Source: Nostoc sp. ATCC 53789 (GTDB lineage Bacteria; Cyanobacteriota; Cyanobacteriia; Cyanobacteriales; Nostocaceae). Taken from it: a DNA stretch of 57,504 bases. The notes under the pieces are model-generated. The model had not been told where the DNA came from. It was given only the letters and a program-made list of their open reading frames with translations, and ran no database searches. Positions 34,168 to 43,648 of this stretch are shown here, one piece after another. Numbering within the stretch: the stretch's first letter is position 1; each line of letters opens with the position of its first letter. Both the position numbers and the translations under genes were made by a program. The stretch lies in the NCBI RefSeq assembly GCF_009873495.1, contig NZ_CP046708.1, positions 1 through 57,504 of the forward strand, read 5' to 3'.

Positions 34168-35706
34168 ATGAATATTTCGCAGAATTGTCTCGATCTAATT
34201 AAAAAATGGGAAGGATTCAGTGCCAAAGCTTATTTAGATCCTGTAAATATTCCTACCATTGGTTATGGAACAATTCGTTATCCAAATGGGCAAAAAGTCC
34301 AAATGGGAGATGTCATTTCAGAACCAGAAGCTGAAGATTTGATGAAGTTAGAGTGTGATGAATTTGCTGAAATAGTTAATCGAAATGTTCAAGTTACGCT
34401 CAATCAAAATCAATTTGATGCTTTGGTTTCTTTTTGTTACAACGTAGGAGCAGCAGGATTTAAAGGGAGTACCTTACTCAAAAAACTTAACGCAGGAAAT
34501 TATTCTGAAGCAGGAGAGCAATTTTTAGTCTGGAATAAAGCGACTAAAGATGGTGTCAAGAAAGTCATCGACGGATTGACTAATCGGCGCAAAGATGAAA
34601 AGGCTTTATTTGAAGAAACTGTTGGTAACGGGACTCCACTGGAGAAAGCAGAACCGTCACCGCAAAATGAAGTTACTTGGTTGGAAGGCTATCGAGAAAG
34701 TATCAGCGACGATAATACTATTATCGTTGCTCGTAAGGGCAAAGATGTCGTAGAAATTCTAACTCTAGAAAGTCCCAAAAAAGAAGATTTGATTACTGTC
34801 CTGCGTCAATATCCCAACGCCCAAAATTTCCTCCTTGCCACCAGTAAAGCGGTTCCTTCTGGTGAGCGAATTCTCATCGAAAAGAGGCAACCAGCCTCGA
34901 TCACAAAAGTTGAAAATCCTCCTAGTTTGCAAAATCCCCTCTTAATTATGGGGATGGGAGCGGAAGACGGAACTCTAGCCTCCGTCAAAGAGGATATCGA
35001 GAAGCTACAAACGCGTCTAAGGGACTTGGGATATTATCAAGGAGAAATTGACGGAAACTTCGGTTTTAATACCGATCAAGCCGTTAAAGTTTTTCAGGCA
35101 AGATATTTTGGACAAAACGAAGCTGACGGCAAAGTCGGTTCATTAACTTGGGAGAAACTCTGGGGGCAAGATGCGCCACCTATCCCTACACCCCCTGCTT
35201 CTCCCACAAATCCTGGAAAAAATTACCTCAAATTGACCAAAACCAGACAAAAAGATGAGTACGGGTGTCTCGTCCTCAAAATGGAATACTACAAAGATGG
35301 ACAGCTTAAAGATTCCTTGAATGTGTGTTCTGGTACCCCTGGCCAGCAGGTTTTTAAAACTGGACCTAACAGCGTTCCTAAATCCTTACAACCTCTGCCG
35401 GAAGGAAAATGGCGGATCGAGGACATTAAATGGGCAAAGGAAAAGGATAAGTACTTCGGAGAATTCTCTACTCCTGGGGTTGGGCCTGTCTCTACTCCCC
35501 TAACCTACGTGGGACCGAGTTCGACCCGACGAAGTGCGATCGAAATTCACATCGACTCAAATCGGCGAGCAGGCTTTCCTGGAACAGCAGGTTGCGTCGG
35601 ATTATATACTATTGCCGATTATCAACGATTTGTCAGTTGGTTGCGCGAGACCGATCCGAGAGACTTCTATGTTGATTGGGGTTTAGGAACAAGCCCGAAA
35701 CCATAA
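34168..35706 (+). CDS. GH24 lysozyme - peptidoglycan-binding - L,D-transpeptidase-like protein
   Basis: 512 residues. The GH24 (T4-lysozyme/endolysin type) domain is at 1-150, with the catalytic Glu in LIKKWEGFSAKAY, then VNIPTIGYGTIRYPNG and ALVSFCYNVGAAGFKGSTLL. A charged linker follows, then a PG_binding_1 domain at about 272-335 (IEKLQTRLRDLGYYQGEIDG, DQAVKVFQARYF, VGSLTWEKLWG). A Pro-rich hinge leads to a C-terminal domain (about 352-512) with AIEIHIDSNRR and PGTAGCVGL, which matches the His and Cys motif of L,D-transpeptidases. No signal peptide, as with phage endolysins. A lysozyme fused to a transpeptidase-like domain is uncommon. It may act on the cell wall of the host or of a competitor. 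Confidence 0.8.
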   Translation: MNISQNCLDLIKKWEGFSAKAYLDPVNIPTIGYGTIRYPNGQKVQMGDVISEPEAEDLMKLECDEFAEIVNRNVQVTLNQNQFDALVSFCYNVGAAGFKGSTLLKKLNAGNYSEAGEQFLVWNKATKDGVKKVIDGLTNRRKDEKALFEETVGNGTPLEKAEPSPQNEVTWLEGYRESISDDNTIIVARKGKDVVEILTLESPKKEDLITVLRQYPNAQNFLLATSKAVPSGERILIEKRQPASITKVENPPSLQNPLLIMGMGAEDGTLASVKEDIEKLQTRLRDLGYYQGEIDGNFGFNTDQAVKVFQARYFGQNEADGKVGSLTWEKLWGQDAPPIPTPPASPTNPGKNYLKLTKTRQKDEYGCLVLKMEYYKDGQLKDSLNVCSGTPGQQVFKTGPNSVPKSLQPLPEGKWRIEDIKWAKEKDKYFGEFSTPGVGPVSTPLTYVGPSSTRRSAIEIHIDSNRRAGFPGTAGCVGLYTIADYQRFVSWLRETDPRDFYVDWGLGTSPKP

Positions 35707-35748
35707 ACGTTCTTATCCGTTACCCCCCTCAGTTTAAGCAGGGCTGAT

Positions 35749-36306
35749 TCATTCCACAAGGGCAAGGAGTTTGTCAATATCATGAGATAGAAATCTGTGA
35801 GCAATTGTTATAGAAGCATAACTATTGCGGCGAATGATGTTGAGTGCGATTGCTCTGGTAATGGAAAGATTTGCCGGAGCATTACCCATACGGATTGTGG
35901 AACTATCTTCTTTGAAAACAACATCTTTCACCCAGTGGAGGCGATTTTCGATACCCCAATGACCGCGAATACCGATAGCAAATTCTTTAGCTGTACCGAG
36001 CAGACTGCTAATATAACAGACAATTTCGTGATATTTTTTGCCTTTTCTTGTTCCAACTCTTTCCACTCTAATTAAAGAGTTTATCCCTATCCATTTTGGA
36101 TCAATTCCCTTGATCTCATGGAATACTTCTACAGTACGTGTTGTCAATCTATCTCTAATTTTCTCTGTCTCAACTATACGACTTGTTGGTTTTCTCAGAG
36201 CAGCAATGCGTTGAATATGGCTATGTAGTTTTGGCTGATTATTTTTAACTGCAATGACGTAATCGTTACAACTTTTTATAATCATCTCACAAGTTTTTTT
36301 TGGCAA
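35749..36306 (-). pseudogene. ISAs1-family transposase, C-terminal half (frameshifted)
   Basis: 185 codons with the H-repeat-associated DDE pattern: DYVIAVKNNQPKLHSHIQ, RIRGHWGIENRLHWVKDVVF (Glu of the DDE triad in GIENRLHW), MRIGNAPANLS-type end. It overlaps the N-terminal half by 25 bp in another frame. The break falls at a run of eight A on the coding strand (CCAAAAAAAACTTG, near 36295), so either a homopolymer indel inactivated it or a ribosomal slip joins the halves. Confidence 0.8.
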
Positions 36307-36839
36307 TGTAAGGAATCAAAGCTGAAAACCACACCTTGTAGATCCATTGCTGTAATTAAATCTTGTACAACCTGGATTTCGCTTTTATCATGGTTTTCAA
36401 ATTTTTTCATCCCGACGACCAGCCCTCTTTTACAAGCAAATACTGATACTATGCTGACAAAATTTTGCTGAGATGAATTGTAGTCTTTCACCGTCCCCTT
36501 AATACTTTTCCCATCCATAGCACACCATTCTAATTCTTCTATTTCAACATAACTTTTAGCCCAATCATTGAATTTTTCCGCCAGCTTATCAAACTCTACT
36601 CCCATCACTACACGTCGGATAGTTGAATAAGATGGAACTCCATGTTTTTGGATACCAAATTTCTTTATTAATACCCGACTATGCCTATTCACAAAATCTC
36701 CCCACCCACGATATCCCACATATCCATTCATAGTGCCCATTATTACAAACAATAAAACCAACCAAAGTGGATGTCTTCGACCATCTTTTGTCCTAAAGTC
36801 TTCCACTTGCTTTAACTGTTCGATTAGATTCGCACCCAT
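36282..36839 (-). pseudogene. ISAs1-family transposase, N-terminal half (frameshifted)
   Basis: 185 codons: LIEQLKQVEDFRTKDGRRHP (the DDE_Tnp_1-associated N terminus typical of ISAs1), LEWCAMDGKSIKGTVKDY (first Asp) and a GVVFSFDSLHCQKK end (second Asp region). Ends prematurely just past the A run described for the C-terminal half. Both halves together give the expected length of about 370 residues. Confidence 0.8.
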
Positions 36840-36978
36840 AATTTTTATCCCCTAAACACTTGCTATTTTACAGGTTTTAGGGGATGAATCAGCCCTGCCT
36901 CAGTTTAAGGGGGGTAATTAATTATTTAGATATATTTTTTTATTTTTAAAAAATATAATTAGATAACAATTAAGCATA

Positions 36979-37641
36979 ATGTCTGATATTATCTTTTCTT
37001 TTGTCTTTGCCTTAGTTATTGCTAGTAATCCTGCTACGCCATCTGACACGTGCCAGAAATTTTTTGTTACTACCAAAGATGGATATGTCAACATTCGTTC
37101 CTCTTCTCAAGTTAAAACAGGTAATATTTTGGCAACTTTACCGAGTGGTAGCTCAGTTCAAATCAGCCAGCACCGTCAAAGATGGTTAAAAATTAATTTT
37201 CCTCTTTCGGGTTGGTTGATAAGAAACCAAATTTCTCGCATTTCCTGCGATGCAGGTCGCGATCTGTTAATGAATTTAGGACTGCCTACAATGACTAAAT
37301 TGGGGAAAAAATCACAACTGGGAGACGAGAAAGCGGCAGAGATTTTAGTGAAAATGTCTCCCTATTTAGATGGAGTTTCAGAAGAAGTATATGCTGGAGT
37401 AATTGCGGAATGGGCTAATCAAAATCCGAATTTTCTAGTTTCTATTCTCAATCGAGAAAATCTATCCATCCGTCAATCGGTTTTATCGTCTCTTGATTTT
37501 GGATTAGGAGTTATTAATTCACCTGAACGTCAAAATTTTGAAACTTTCCTTCAACATCTTTCCCCCCAAAATCCTACACTCCGAGATTGGCACCAAAGAA
37601 TTCCTGTTTATCCTACGGATACACTGCCCAACAAAAGGTAA
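36979..37641 (+). CDS. SH3-domain protein, 220 aa, probably exported
   Basis: A short hydrophobic N terminus (IIFSFVFALVIASNPATP) looks like a signal peptide. A bacterial SH3 domain follows (about 28-86; KDGYVNIRSSSQVKTGNILA, LPSGSSVQISQHRQRWLKIN, GWLIRNQIS), typical of proteins that bind cell-wall peptides. The C-terminal 130 residues are helical and unrecognised. Together with the upstream lysozyme-like enzyme it suggests an envelope-acting cargo set; the ISAs1-type insertion separates the two genes. Confidence 0.7.
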   Translation: MSDIIFSFVFALVIASNPATPSDTCQKFFVTTKDGYVNIRSSSQVKTGNILATLPSGSSVQISQHRQRWLKINFPLSGWLIRNQISRISCDAGRDLLMNLGLPTMTKLGKKSQLGDEKAAEILVKMSPYLDGVSEEVYAGVIAEWANQNPNFLVSILNRENLSIRQSVLSSLDFGLGVINSPERQNFETFLQHLSPQNPTLRDWHQRIPVYPTDTLPNKR

Positions 37642-37722
37642 AAGTGAGACAATAAGACATTGAGCCGACAAGAAGCTAGACCAGATTATGAGGCAATTTG
37701 AGTCTTAATTGATGATTAAAAG

Positions 37723-39441
37723 CTATCTCGGATCGATGCTACTAGAGGAAACAGACTGATTTGTACCTTGTCGATCAATAGATGTTTCAGGAGGTTTACC
37801 TGCATTACGAACGTTGATAATCTTGCCGAGCAATTCAAACCAGAAGGGCGCACCCATCATGATTGCAAAGCCACTGACAATCCAACCCAAAAACCTCCTA
37901 AGTGGTGGATAGAACCATCCTTTACTCTCTTCTATCTGCTGCTTCAGATTAGCCTTGTCCCGACCGAGGGGCAATGAAAGAGACGGATTAACCTTTTGAC
38001 GAACACATTCTAAATACGGAGTTTTCGCACTTGTATTATCTTGAGTTGGCAAACAATCTTTTGTCACCAATTCTGCATTTGTGGTAAGGGCATCCCGCAG
38101 TGTGGAGTCTGTCGTTAGCCGACTGATAATATGAAAGGTGTCTGCGTTCACAGCAATGGCAAGTAAGAAACCAATCAGGAAGGCAATTCCTTTGGCATTG
38201 CGTTTGTAAACTCCTGATGCTCGCTCCATTGAGCGATCAAACCAGACCTGAACTTCAGTTTTTAACTGATAGATTTCATCCTCCACAGATTGCACTTGAG
38301 TTTGAGCAGATCTAAGATTAATCTGAGCACGTTTTGCTAAAGCAGCCAAGCTTTCTCGAGTTGAGTCAGGCAGGCGGCTTCCTATTTCTTCAATCTCTGC
38401 CTTAATATCTTCGTAAGCTTTATAAATCTCATCATCGTTGTCAAGATTCTCAAATTCATCTTGAAAAGCCTTGTAAGTCTTACTCAGCCTTCTTATTTCC
38501 TGTCCTTTAACTTTTACTTCTCCAACTACCAGATCCAAAATATGAGCAGGACTGGGTTGTAGTCGGCGTATTAATTCATCAGTGTTGTTGTAGCTTGCAT
38601 TGTTATACTTAGAATCACCTTGGTAAAAAATCCCATTTTTCAAAGACTTTAACTTAGCAATAAATTTTGTAACATCAGGATCTCCGTTTTGTTCACTTAT
38701 AGTCTGATTTTGTGAACCTAAGGTATTGTTTTCTTGTTCCTCTGAATCCTGCTTCAGAGAAGATGAGGAAATACTAGGAGCAAATAGCTTGGATGTTTCA
38801 ATAAAGGAATCAATCTCATCCCTGATCCGATTTATACTAGTTAAGAGAGTCGTTTTTTCATTATATAAATCTACACAAATAGCTTTAAGGTTACTTTTGA
38901 AAGTCTCAAATTCGCTTTCCAAAGCCTGATGAGTTTCATTCCTAATATTTAAATTTTTATTATTAAGGTAATCGTCAACTTTGACAATGATTTCAAATTT
39001 AATCATCCTTTGCAGATTAAATACTGTTATTTTCTGAGAGATATCAGAGAGATTAAGCCTCTCCAGTAATGTCGATGCAAAGGTTTCTGAAGGCATATAC
39101 GAAGGTTCATTGCCATTCAGCGTAAGACTATTTTTTCTTCCGAATGTGACAAAAAATCGAGATGCCTGACGTAGCCATGCTTCGATACCTTCTTTAGATT
39201 CTTGACTAATATTTTTAATGAGAGGATTATTATATAAATCATTAACGATCTCCTTTACTCTTTTATCATTTGCTGTTCCCTCACCACCAATCAAAAGAAT
39301 TTCAATTGATTTTTTTAGGTGGGCAGCACGCCACTGCAAAAGCGTGGTTAATATCTCCTGAATTTCTGAGGCAATTAAACTTAAGATTAGGTAAATGAAA
39401 ATTAAGCCGATTACTAGATTTAAGAGAAATGGCAAGCTCAT
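37723..39441 (-). CDS. Coiled-coil membrane protein, 572 aa, unknown function
   Basis: An N-terminal membrane helix (LLNLVIGLIFIYLILSLIAS) with the following EIQEILTTLLQWRAAHLKKS, then about 370 residues of largely helical, charged sequence with coiled-coil character (QINLRSAQTQVQSVEDEIYQ), and two C-terminal membrane helices (about 418-435 AFLIGFLLAIAVNADTFHII and about 520-545 LGWIVSGFAIMMGAPFWFEL). Proteins with this layout are found scattered in cyanobacteria, but I do not know a function. It converges with the SH3 gene and has its own AT-rich promoter region on the right. Confidence 0.6.
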   Translation of the reverse strand: MSLPFLLNLVIGLIFIYLILSLIASEIQEILTTLLQWRAAHLKKSIEILLIGGEGTANDKRVKEIVNDLYNNPLIKNISQESKEGIEAWLRQASRFFVTFGRKNSLTLNGNEPSYMPSETFASTLLERLNLSDISQKITVFNLQRMIKFEIIVKVDDYLNNKNLNIRNETHQALESEFETFKSNLKAICVDLYNEKTTLLTSINRIRDEIDSFIETSKLFAPSISSSSLKQDSEEQENNTLGSQNQTISEQNGDPDVTKFIAKLKSLKNGIFYQGDSKYNNASYNNTDELIRRLQPSPAHILDLVVGEVKVKGQEIRRLSKTYKAFQDEFENLDNDDEIYKAYEDIKAEIEEIGSRLPDSTRESLAALAKRAQINLRSAQTQVQSVEDEIYQLKTEVQVWFDRSMERASGVYKRNAKGIAFLIGFLLAIAVNADTFHIISRLTTDSTLRDALTTNAELVTKDCLPTQDNTSAKTPYLECVRQKVNPSLSLPLGRDKANLKQQIEESKGWFYPPLRRFLGWIVSGFAIMMGAPFWFELLGKIINVRNAGKPPETSIDRQGTNQSVSSSSIDPR

Positions 39442-39659
39442 TATATTTTATAATATTAACTTTATCTTGAGTGTTTATTAGCATAAAGGTAATTTATGCA
39501 AAAATAAAGAATTTAATTAAATTATGTGACAAAAATTAATATATCTAATGCTTTTAACGAAGAAAATAAGTAATCTAAAGCTTGCTACTTTCATTGAAAT
39601 AGCATCCACAATAAAGAGTACTATATTTTAAGTTTAATATAGTAGCTAATTATAGTATG
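39442..39659. other. AT-rich intergenic region
   Basis: Very AT-rich, upstream of the coiled-coil membrane protein gene and downstream of the mobilisation operon. It probably contains the membrane protein promoter. No gene, repeat or strong hairpin seen. Confidence 0.35.
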
Positions 39660-39813
39660 TCAGGTTTTACAGTAATCAAAAAGGCGTTGTTCCACCCAAC
39701 TAAGACCTTTCTCAGAATATCTGCCGCTGCCTGCAACAAATTGGTTGGCTCGACGAATTAATTTGTGGCAGACACCGCAATAATTGAGCTTGCTAGGTTT
39801 TTAGTTGCGCCAT
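39660..39813 (-). pseudogene. Small CxxC protein with a single-base frameshift
   Basis: ATG 39813 overlaps the end of the relaxase gene region and reads MAQLKT then stops. If one A is removed from the five-A run (39798-39802), the frame continues as MAQLKPSKLNYCGVCHKLIR, then RANQFVAGSGRYSEKGLSWV, EQRLFDYCKT and a stop at 39660, giving about 50 residues with a CxxC pair and a late Cys, like a small zinc-ribbon protein. It may be a decayed gene, a sequencing error in a homopolymer, or a programmed +1 shift. Confidence 0.5.
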
Positions 39814-39816
39814 TAC

Positions 39817-42800
39817 CTAGAGAGAGAAACCTTTAGTCTGTCTTCTTGATTGTCGCTCTGACTCTTTTATTAGTCGTTGCAATACGCGGTCTGCTTTTTG
39901 CCAAAGCTGAATATCTTCTCTTTCTACTGACCCGACATTAATCGATGAATACTCAAGCTCACCTGACTGGTTTCGGCTGACTGCCACTCGAAAGATTTCA
40001 CCTCGTTCATCATGGGTAAATATCAATTCTTTACCCTGCTTCTCTAGAGTTGCACGTTTGAATCTCAGGCTATTTGAGCCAGTTTCTCTTAATTGCCAGT
40101 TGATTAATTCAACAGCAATAGGCACAGCCTTGGCTAATAATTCGTCTTCTTGGTACTGCTTTTGGTCAAGTGACTGTTCTGGTTCTGAATTTTTAGTTAC
40201 CAGTTGATTGCTAGCGATAAGTACCAATTCTCTAGCTTCATCTTGTGTCCATTCGGCTGGACTGGCAAAGATAATTTCTTCAACCTCTTGGGCTGGTTTA
40301 TTATCTAATAATGCCCTGATAGCGATTTCTTTATCTCGGTCAGTCACTAATAAGTGTTCCAAGTCGGCACTGTAATACTCATATAACCCGGCTGAAAGAT
40401 TATCTTTTAGCTTTGGTTCATCTGTGGTTGTAGTTGGAGTTTGATTAAGAGCAACTGCATCCACTGGTTTTTGCGATCTATGCAGTTGCTCCAAATAAAC
40501 AATAGCTGCTTCCAGGTCGTCGAATATGGTTCTTCCGGCTGATAGCTGCTGCTGATTTTGAGAAAGTTGTTGTGTTAATTCTAATACTGTTTCAGTTAAT
40601 GCTGAAGAGACAGTCGATTGCTCAATATAATCAGAAATGGATGAAATGGCTCTCTTCTCTAGATATGATTGTAACTCAGTCGCAAGAACTGCATCCAAGT
40701 CTTTAAATGTAGTTTTAGCTATAACAAGCTGCTCTTTGTATTGAGAAAGTTGTTGCGTTAATTCTAATACTGCTTCAGTTAATGCTGAAGAGATAGTCGA
40801 TTGCTCAATATAATCAGAAATGGATGAAATGGCTCTCTTCTCTAGATATGATTGTAACTCAGTCGCAAGAACTGCATCCAGGTCTTTAAATGTAGCTTTA
40901 GCTGTAACAAGTTCCTCTTTGTATTGAGAAAGTTGTTGCGTTAATTCTAATACTGTTTGGGTTAAGGCTGACTCGACAGTTGATTGCTCAATATAATCAG
41001 AAATTGATGAAATGGCTCTTTTCTCTACATGGGATTGTAACTCATTCGCAAGCGCTGTATCTAAGTCATTAAATGTAGTTTTAGCTATAACAAGCTGCTC
41101 TTTGTATTGAGAAAGTTGTTCCGTTAATTCTAATACTGCTTCAGTTAAGGCTGACTCGACAGTTGATTGCTCAATATAATCAAAGATTGATAAAATGGCT
41201 TTCTGATCTGCATGGGATTGCAACTCAGCCGTCAATGCTTCATCAAAGTCATTGAATGTAGTTTTATCTTGAACTAGTTGCTCTTTGTATTGAGACAGTT
41301 GCTCTGTTAATTCTAATACTGTTTCAGTTAAAGCTGACTCGATAGTTGATTGCTCAATATAATCAAAGATTGATAAAATAGCTCTCTTCTCTGCATGAGA
41401 TTGTAACTCAGCCGTCAATGCTGTTTCAAAGTCATTGAATGTAGTTTTCGCTTCAAATAGCTGCTGATGATATTGAGAAACTTGCTGTGTTAATGCTAAT
41501 ACTGTTTCAGTTAAAGCTGACTCGATAGCTGATTGCTCAATATAATCAGAGATTGACAAAATTGCTTTCTTTTCTGCATGGGATTGCAACTCAGCCGTCA
41601 ATGCTTCATCAAAGTCATTGAATGTAGTTTTAGCTCCAAGGAGTTGCTGCCGATATTGAGAAACTTGCTCTGTTAACCGTAATACTGCTTGGCTTAAAGC
41701 TGACTCGATAGTTGATTGCTCAATATAATCAAAGATTGATAAAATGGTTTTCTTCTCTGCATGGGATTGCAACTCAGCCGTCAACGCTGTTTCAAAGTCA
41801 TTGAATGTAGTTTTAGCTCCAAGGAGTTGCTGCCGATATTGAGATAGTTGCTCTGTTAATCCTAATACTGTTTCAGTTAAAGCTGACTCGATAGCTGATT
41901 GCTCAATATAATCAGAGATTGACAAAATTGCTTTCTGATCTGCGTGGGATTGCAACTCAGTCGTCAACGCTGTTTCAAAGTCATTGAATGCAGTTTTAGC
42001 TCGAAAGAGTTGTTGCCGATAAATAGATAGTTGTTCTGTTAATTGTGGCAACGTTTCAGCCAAGGCATCATCAACTACTGACTGTTCAATAAAGTCAGAG
42101 ATTGCATCCACTGCTCTTTGTGATGATAGTCGTTGCTCTTCATTAACAATCGCGGCTCCCAGGTCGTCAAATGCGGTTTTTCCTGCTTCAAGCTGCTGCT
42201 GATACGCAGACAGTTGTTCTGTTAATTGTGGTAACGTTTCAGCCAAGGCATCATCAACTACTGACTGTTCGATAAAGTCAGCGATTGTATTTATGAATCT
42301 TTGGCTCTCCACTGCTTGCTCTTTAGGATTCTTCAACAGATTCTCAATAAGCTCATCATCCCGTTGGGGCTGGTAGTCAATCCCCTTATGTTTTTGTAAA
42401 CCTGGGAATGTATAGGCAGGCCCCAAAGATGTGCCGCTGAATTTCTGGTCATTCCACGAGTACGAAATGCCCTTACTTTTACCGTTACGTGTTAAGCCGT
42501 GGCGAACTTCTACACCTTGTAATTGCAACCGCTCAACCAGTTGGGGCATAGTTAGTTTGTCTATTGTGGCACGGTCGATTAATTCCTGGAGTTGTTGCTT
42601 AATGGGGCGCTCTTGTGGTGTAAGGCGCTCACCGTTGATATATTCAGAGTGTTCTCTTTCTAACCGTTTTTGTTGTCCAATACTGGGATTACGTGATAAT
42701 TTCTCATGACTGCTCTGGGTTTGTTGTAAACCATAATCTTGTTCTAGCTGCCGAATAATGGTTTCACTGCGCTTGTAATCCCAGCTATCATGTACAATCT

Positions 42801-43155
42801 TCCCGTTATCTAACCGAATGCGGCTAGCGCAAATATGGATGTGGTCGTGTTCGGTATTGCTGTGTCTGTAGACTACGTACTGGTTACTGTCAAATCCCAT
42901 CTCTTCGAGATAGCGGTTAGCAAGTTCGTTCCAGGTTAGTTCGTCTAGTCGCTCGTTGTCTGGTAGTGATAATGATGCGTGGTACACTACTCGGTCAGCT
43001 TCTGGGTTTAGTTGTCGGGAAATTTTGAATTCTCTGGCCAGTGCGCGGGCGTTATTGCCGCCCATATTGCCACCAATGAGTTTGGCATCTTTCTGAGACT
43101 CCAAATAATTCAGCAGTCCTCGGAATCCTCGCCCTTTAGTCTGGTTGCCAATCAT
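39817..43155 (-). CDS. mobA: Relaxase/mobilisation nuclease with ten 61-residue repeats
   Basis: 1112 residues. The N-terminal relaxase domain (about 1-140; MOBP/PF03432-type) has the metal-binding His cluster YRHSNTEHDHIHICASRI, typical of plasmid nickases that start conjugative transfer at oriT. Then about ten tandem copies of a 61-residue helical unit (for example YIEQSTVESALTEAVLELTE, QLSQYKEQLVIAKTTFNDLD), spanning about residues 285-900, presumably a long coiled stalk. The C-terminal 200 residues are unlike a primase or helicase. It overlaps mobC by 20 bp. The repeats are near-identical at DNA level (183-bp period), so recent expansion is likely. Confidence 0.88.
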   Translation of the reverse strand: MIGNQTKGRGFRGLLNYLESQKDAKLIGGNMGGNNARALAREFKISRQLNPEADRVVYHASLSLPDNERLDELTWNELANRYLEEMGFDSNQYVVYRHSNTEHDHIHICASRIRLDNGKIVHDSWDYKRSETIIRQLEQDYGLQQTQSSHEKLSRNPSIGQQKRLEREHSEYINGERLTPQERPIKQQLQELIDRATIDKLTMPQLVERLQLQGVEVRHGLTRNGKSKGISYSWNDQKFSGTSLGPAYTFPGLQKHKGIDYQPQRDDELIENLLKNPKEQAVESQRFINTIADFIEQSVVDDALAETLPQLTEQLSAYQQQLEAGKTAFDDLGAAIVNEEQRLSSQRAVDAISDFIEQSVVDDALAETLPQLTEQLSIYRQQLFRAKTAFNDFETALTTELQSHADQKAILSISDYIEQSAIESALTETVLGLTEQLSQYRQQLLGAKTTFNDFETALTAELQSHAEKKTILSIFDYIEQSTIESALSQAVLRLTEQVSQYRQQLLGAKTTFNDFDEALTAELQSHAEKKAILSISDYIEQSAIESALTETVLALTQQVSQYHQQLFEAKTTFNDFETALTAELQSHAEKRAILSIFDYIEQSTIESALTETVLELTEQLSQYKEQLVQDKTTFNDFDEALTAELQSHADQKAILSIFDYIEQSTVESALTEAVLELTEQLSQYKEQLVIAKTTFNDLDTALANELQSHVEKRAISSISDYIEQSTVESALTQTVLELTQQLSQYKEELVTAKATFKDLDAVLATELQSYLEKRAISSISDYIEQSTISSALTEAVLELTQQLSQYKEQLVIAKTTFKDLDAVLATELQSYLEKRAISSISDYIEQSTVSSALTETVLELTQQLSQNQQQLSAGRTIFDDLEAAIVYLEQLHRSQKPVDAVALNQTPTTTTDEPKLKDNLSAGLYEYYSADLEHLLVTDRDKEIAIRALLDNKPAQEVEEIIFASPAEWTQDEARELVLIASNQLVTKNSEPEQSLDQKQYQEDELLAKAVPIAVELINWQLRETGSNSLRFKRATLEKQGKELIFTHDERGEIFRVAVSRNQSGELEYSSINVGSVEREDIQLWQKADRVLQRLIKESERQSRRQTKGFSL
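40470..42300. repeat. Ten tandem 183-bp repeats inside the relaxase gene
   Basis: Each unit is marked by the minus-strand complement of GATTGCTCAATATAATCAGA (for example near 40617, 40799, 40984, 41166). Inner copies are closest to one another and the outer copies (DFIEQSVVDDALAETLPQLT type) more diverged, a pattern of unequal crossing-over. The reading frame is kept in every copy. Confidence 0.85.
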
Positions 43156-43534
43156 CTGTTTCCTCGTCCGATTCTTCGATGAAGGTATTGGCTATTTCCC
43201 GTTGGCAGTGTCGTAACAGTTCTAAGAGTTCTTGTAGAAGTTCTGGTGATGCTGGCGGTGGCAACTGCATTTTAATGGCGGTGTTGGTGGCTTTGGCCAG
43301 TTGGTTGATATTGTTGCCGATGCGTAAAAGTTCTAAGTATGTGTCTACTGTCACTCTGCCCAGTCGCGGCGGTGGTGGTGGGATTTGTCGCAGTAATATA
43401 CAACGTCTTGTTAATTCTGCCAAACTCATGCTCGTATCTTCCGCTTTGGAGCGAATCATCTCGTATTCAATTGGGCTAAATCGCACTTGCAACATTTTGG
43501 TGCGGACGAGTGACTGAGAAGAAGCTTTGGGCAT
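43136..43534 (-). CDS. mobC: MobC-family relaxosome accessory protein
   Basis: About 132 residues from ATG 43534 (MPKASSQSLVRTKMLQVRFS); the upstream in-frame start at 43648 would translate a repeat-rich leader. The N-terminal RHH part (RFSPIEYEMIRSKAEDTSMS, then LAELTRRCILLRQ) and the C-terminal helical part (LELLRIGNNINQLAKATNTA) are the MobC signature. It bends and opens oriT DNA for the relaxase, whose start overlaps its end. An imperfect hairpin (43573-43599) lies in its leader. Confidence 0.8.
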   Translation of the reverse strand: MPKASSQSLVRTKMLQVRFSPIEYEMIRSKAEDTSMSLAELTRRCILLRQIPPPPPRLGRVTVDTYLELLRIGNNINQLAKATNTAIKMQLPPPASPELLQELLELLRHCQREIANTFIEESDEETDDWQPD

Positions 43535-43648
43535 AAGTAAAACTTGAGTTGATGCAGTTTTAGAGGGGGTTTCCAAAGTGGGGATACTTCCCCCTTTGGC
43601 AAGCCTGCCGAGCCGAGCGTAGCGACGGCAGCACGCAGTGCTAGGCAT

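Larger units (their letters stand above)
35739..36897. mobile_element. ISAs1-family insertion sequence, 1159 bp
   Basis: Terminal inverted repeats CAGGGCTGATTCAT with further partial matches, flanked by a 12-bp direct repeat CCTCAGTTTAAG (35727-35738 and 36898-36909), slightly longer than the 8-10 bp usual for ISAs1. The target lies in a C-rich/G-rich palindromic sequence that may contribute to the match. The transposase frame is broken in the middle. Confidence 0.85.

Noticed and set aside
40470..42300. Large tandem repeat as satellite or CRISPR-like array
   Set aside because: The 183-bp period keeps the relaxase frame in all units and there are no unique spacers.
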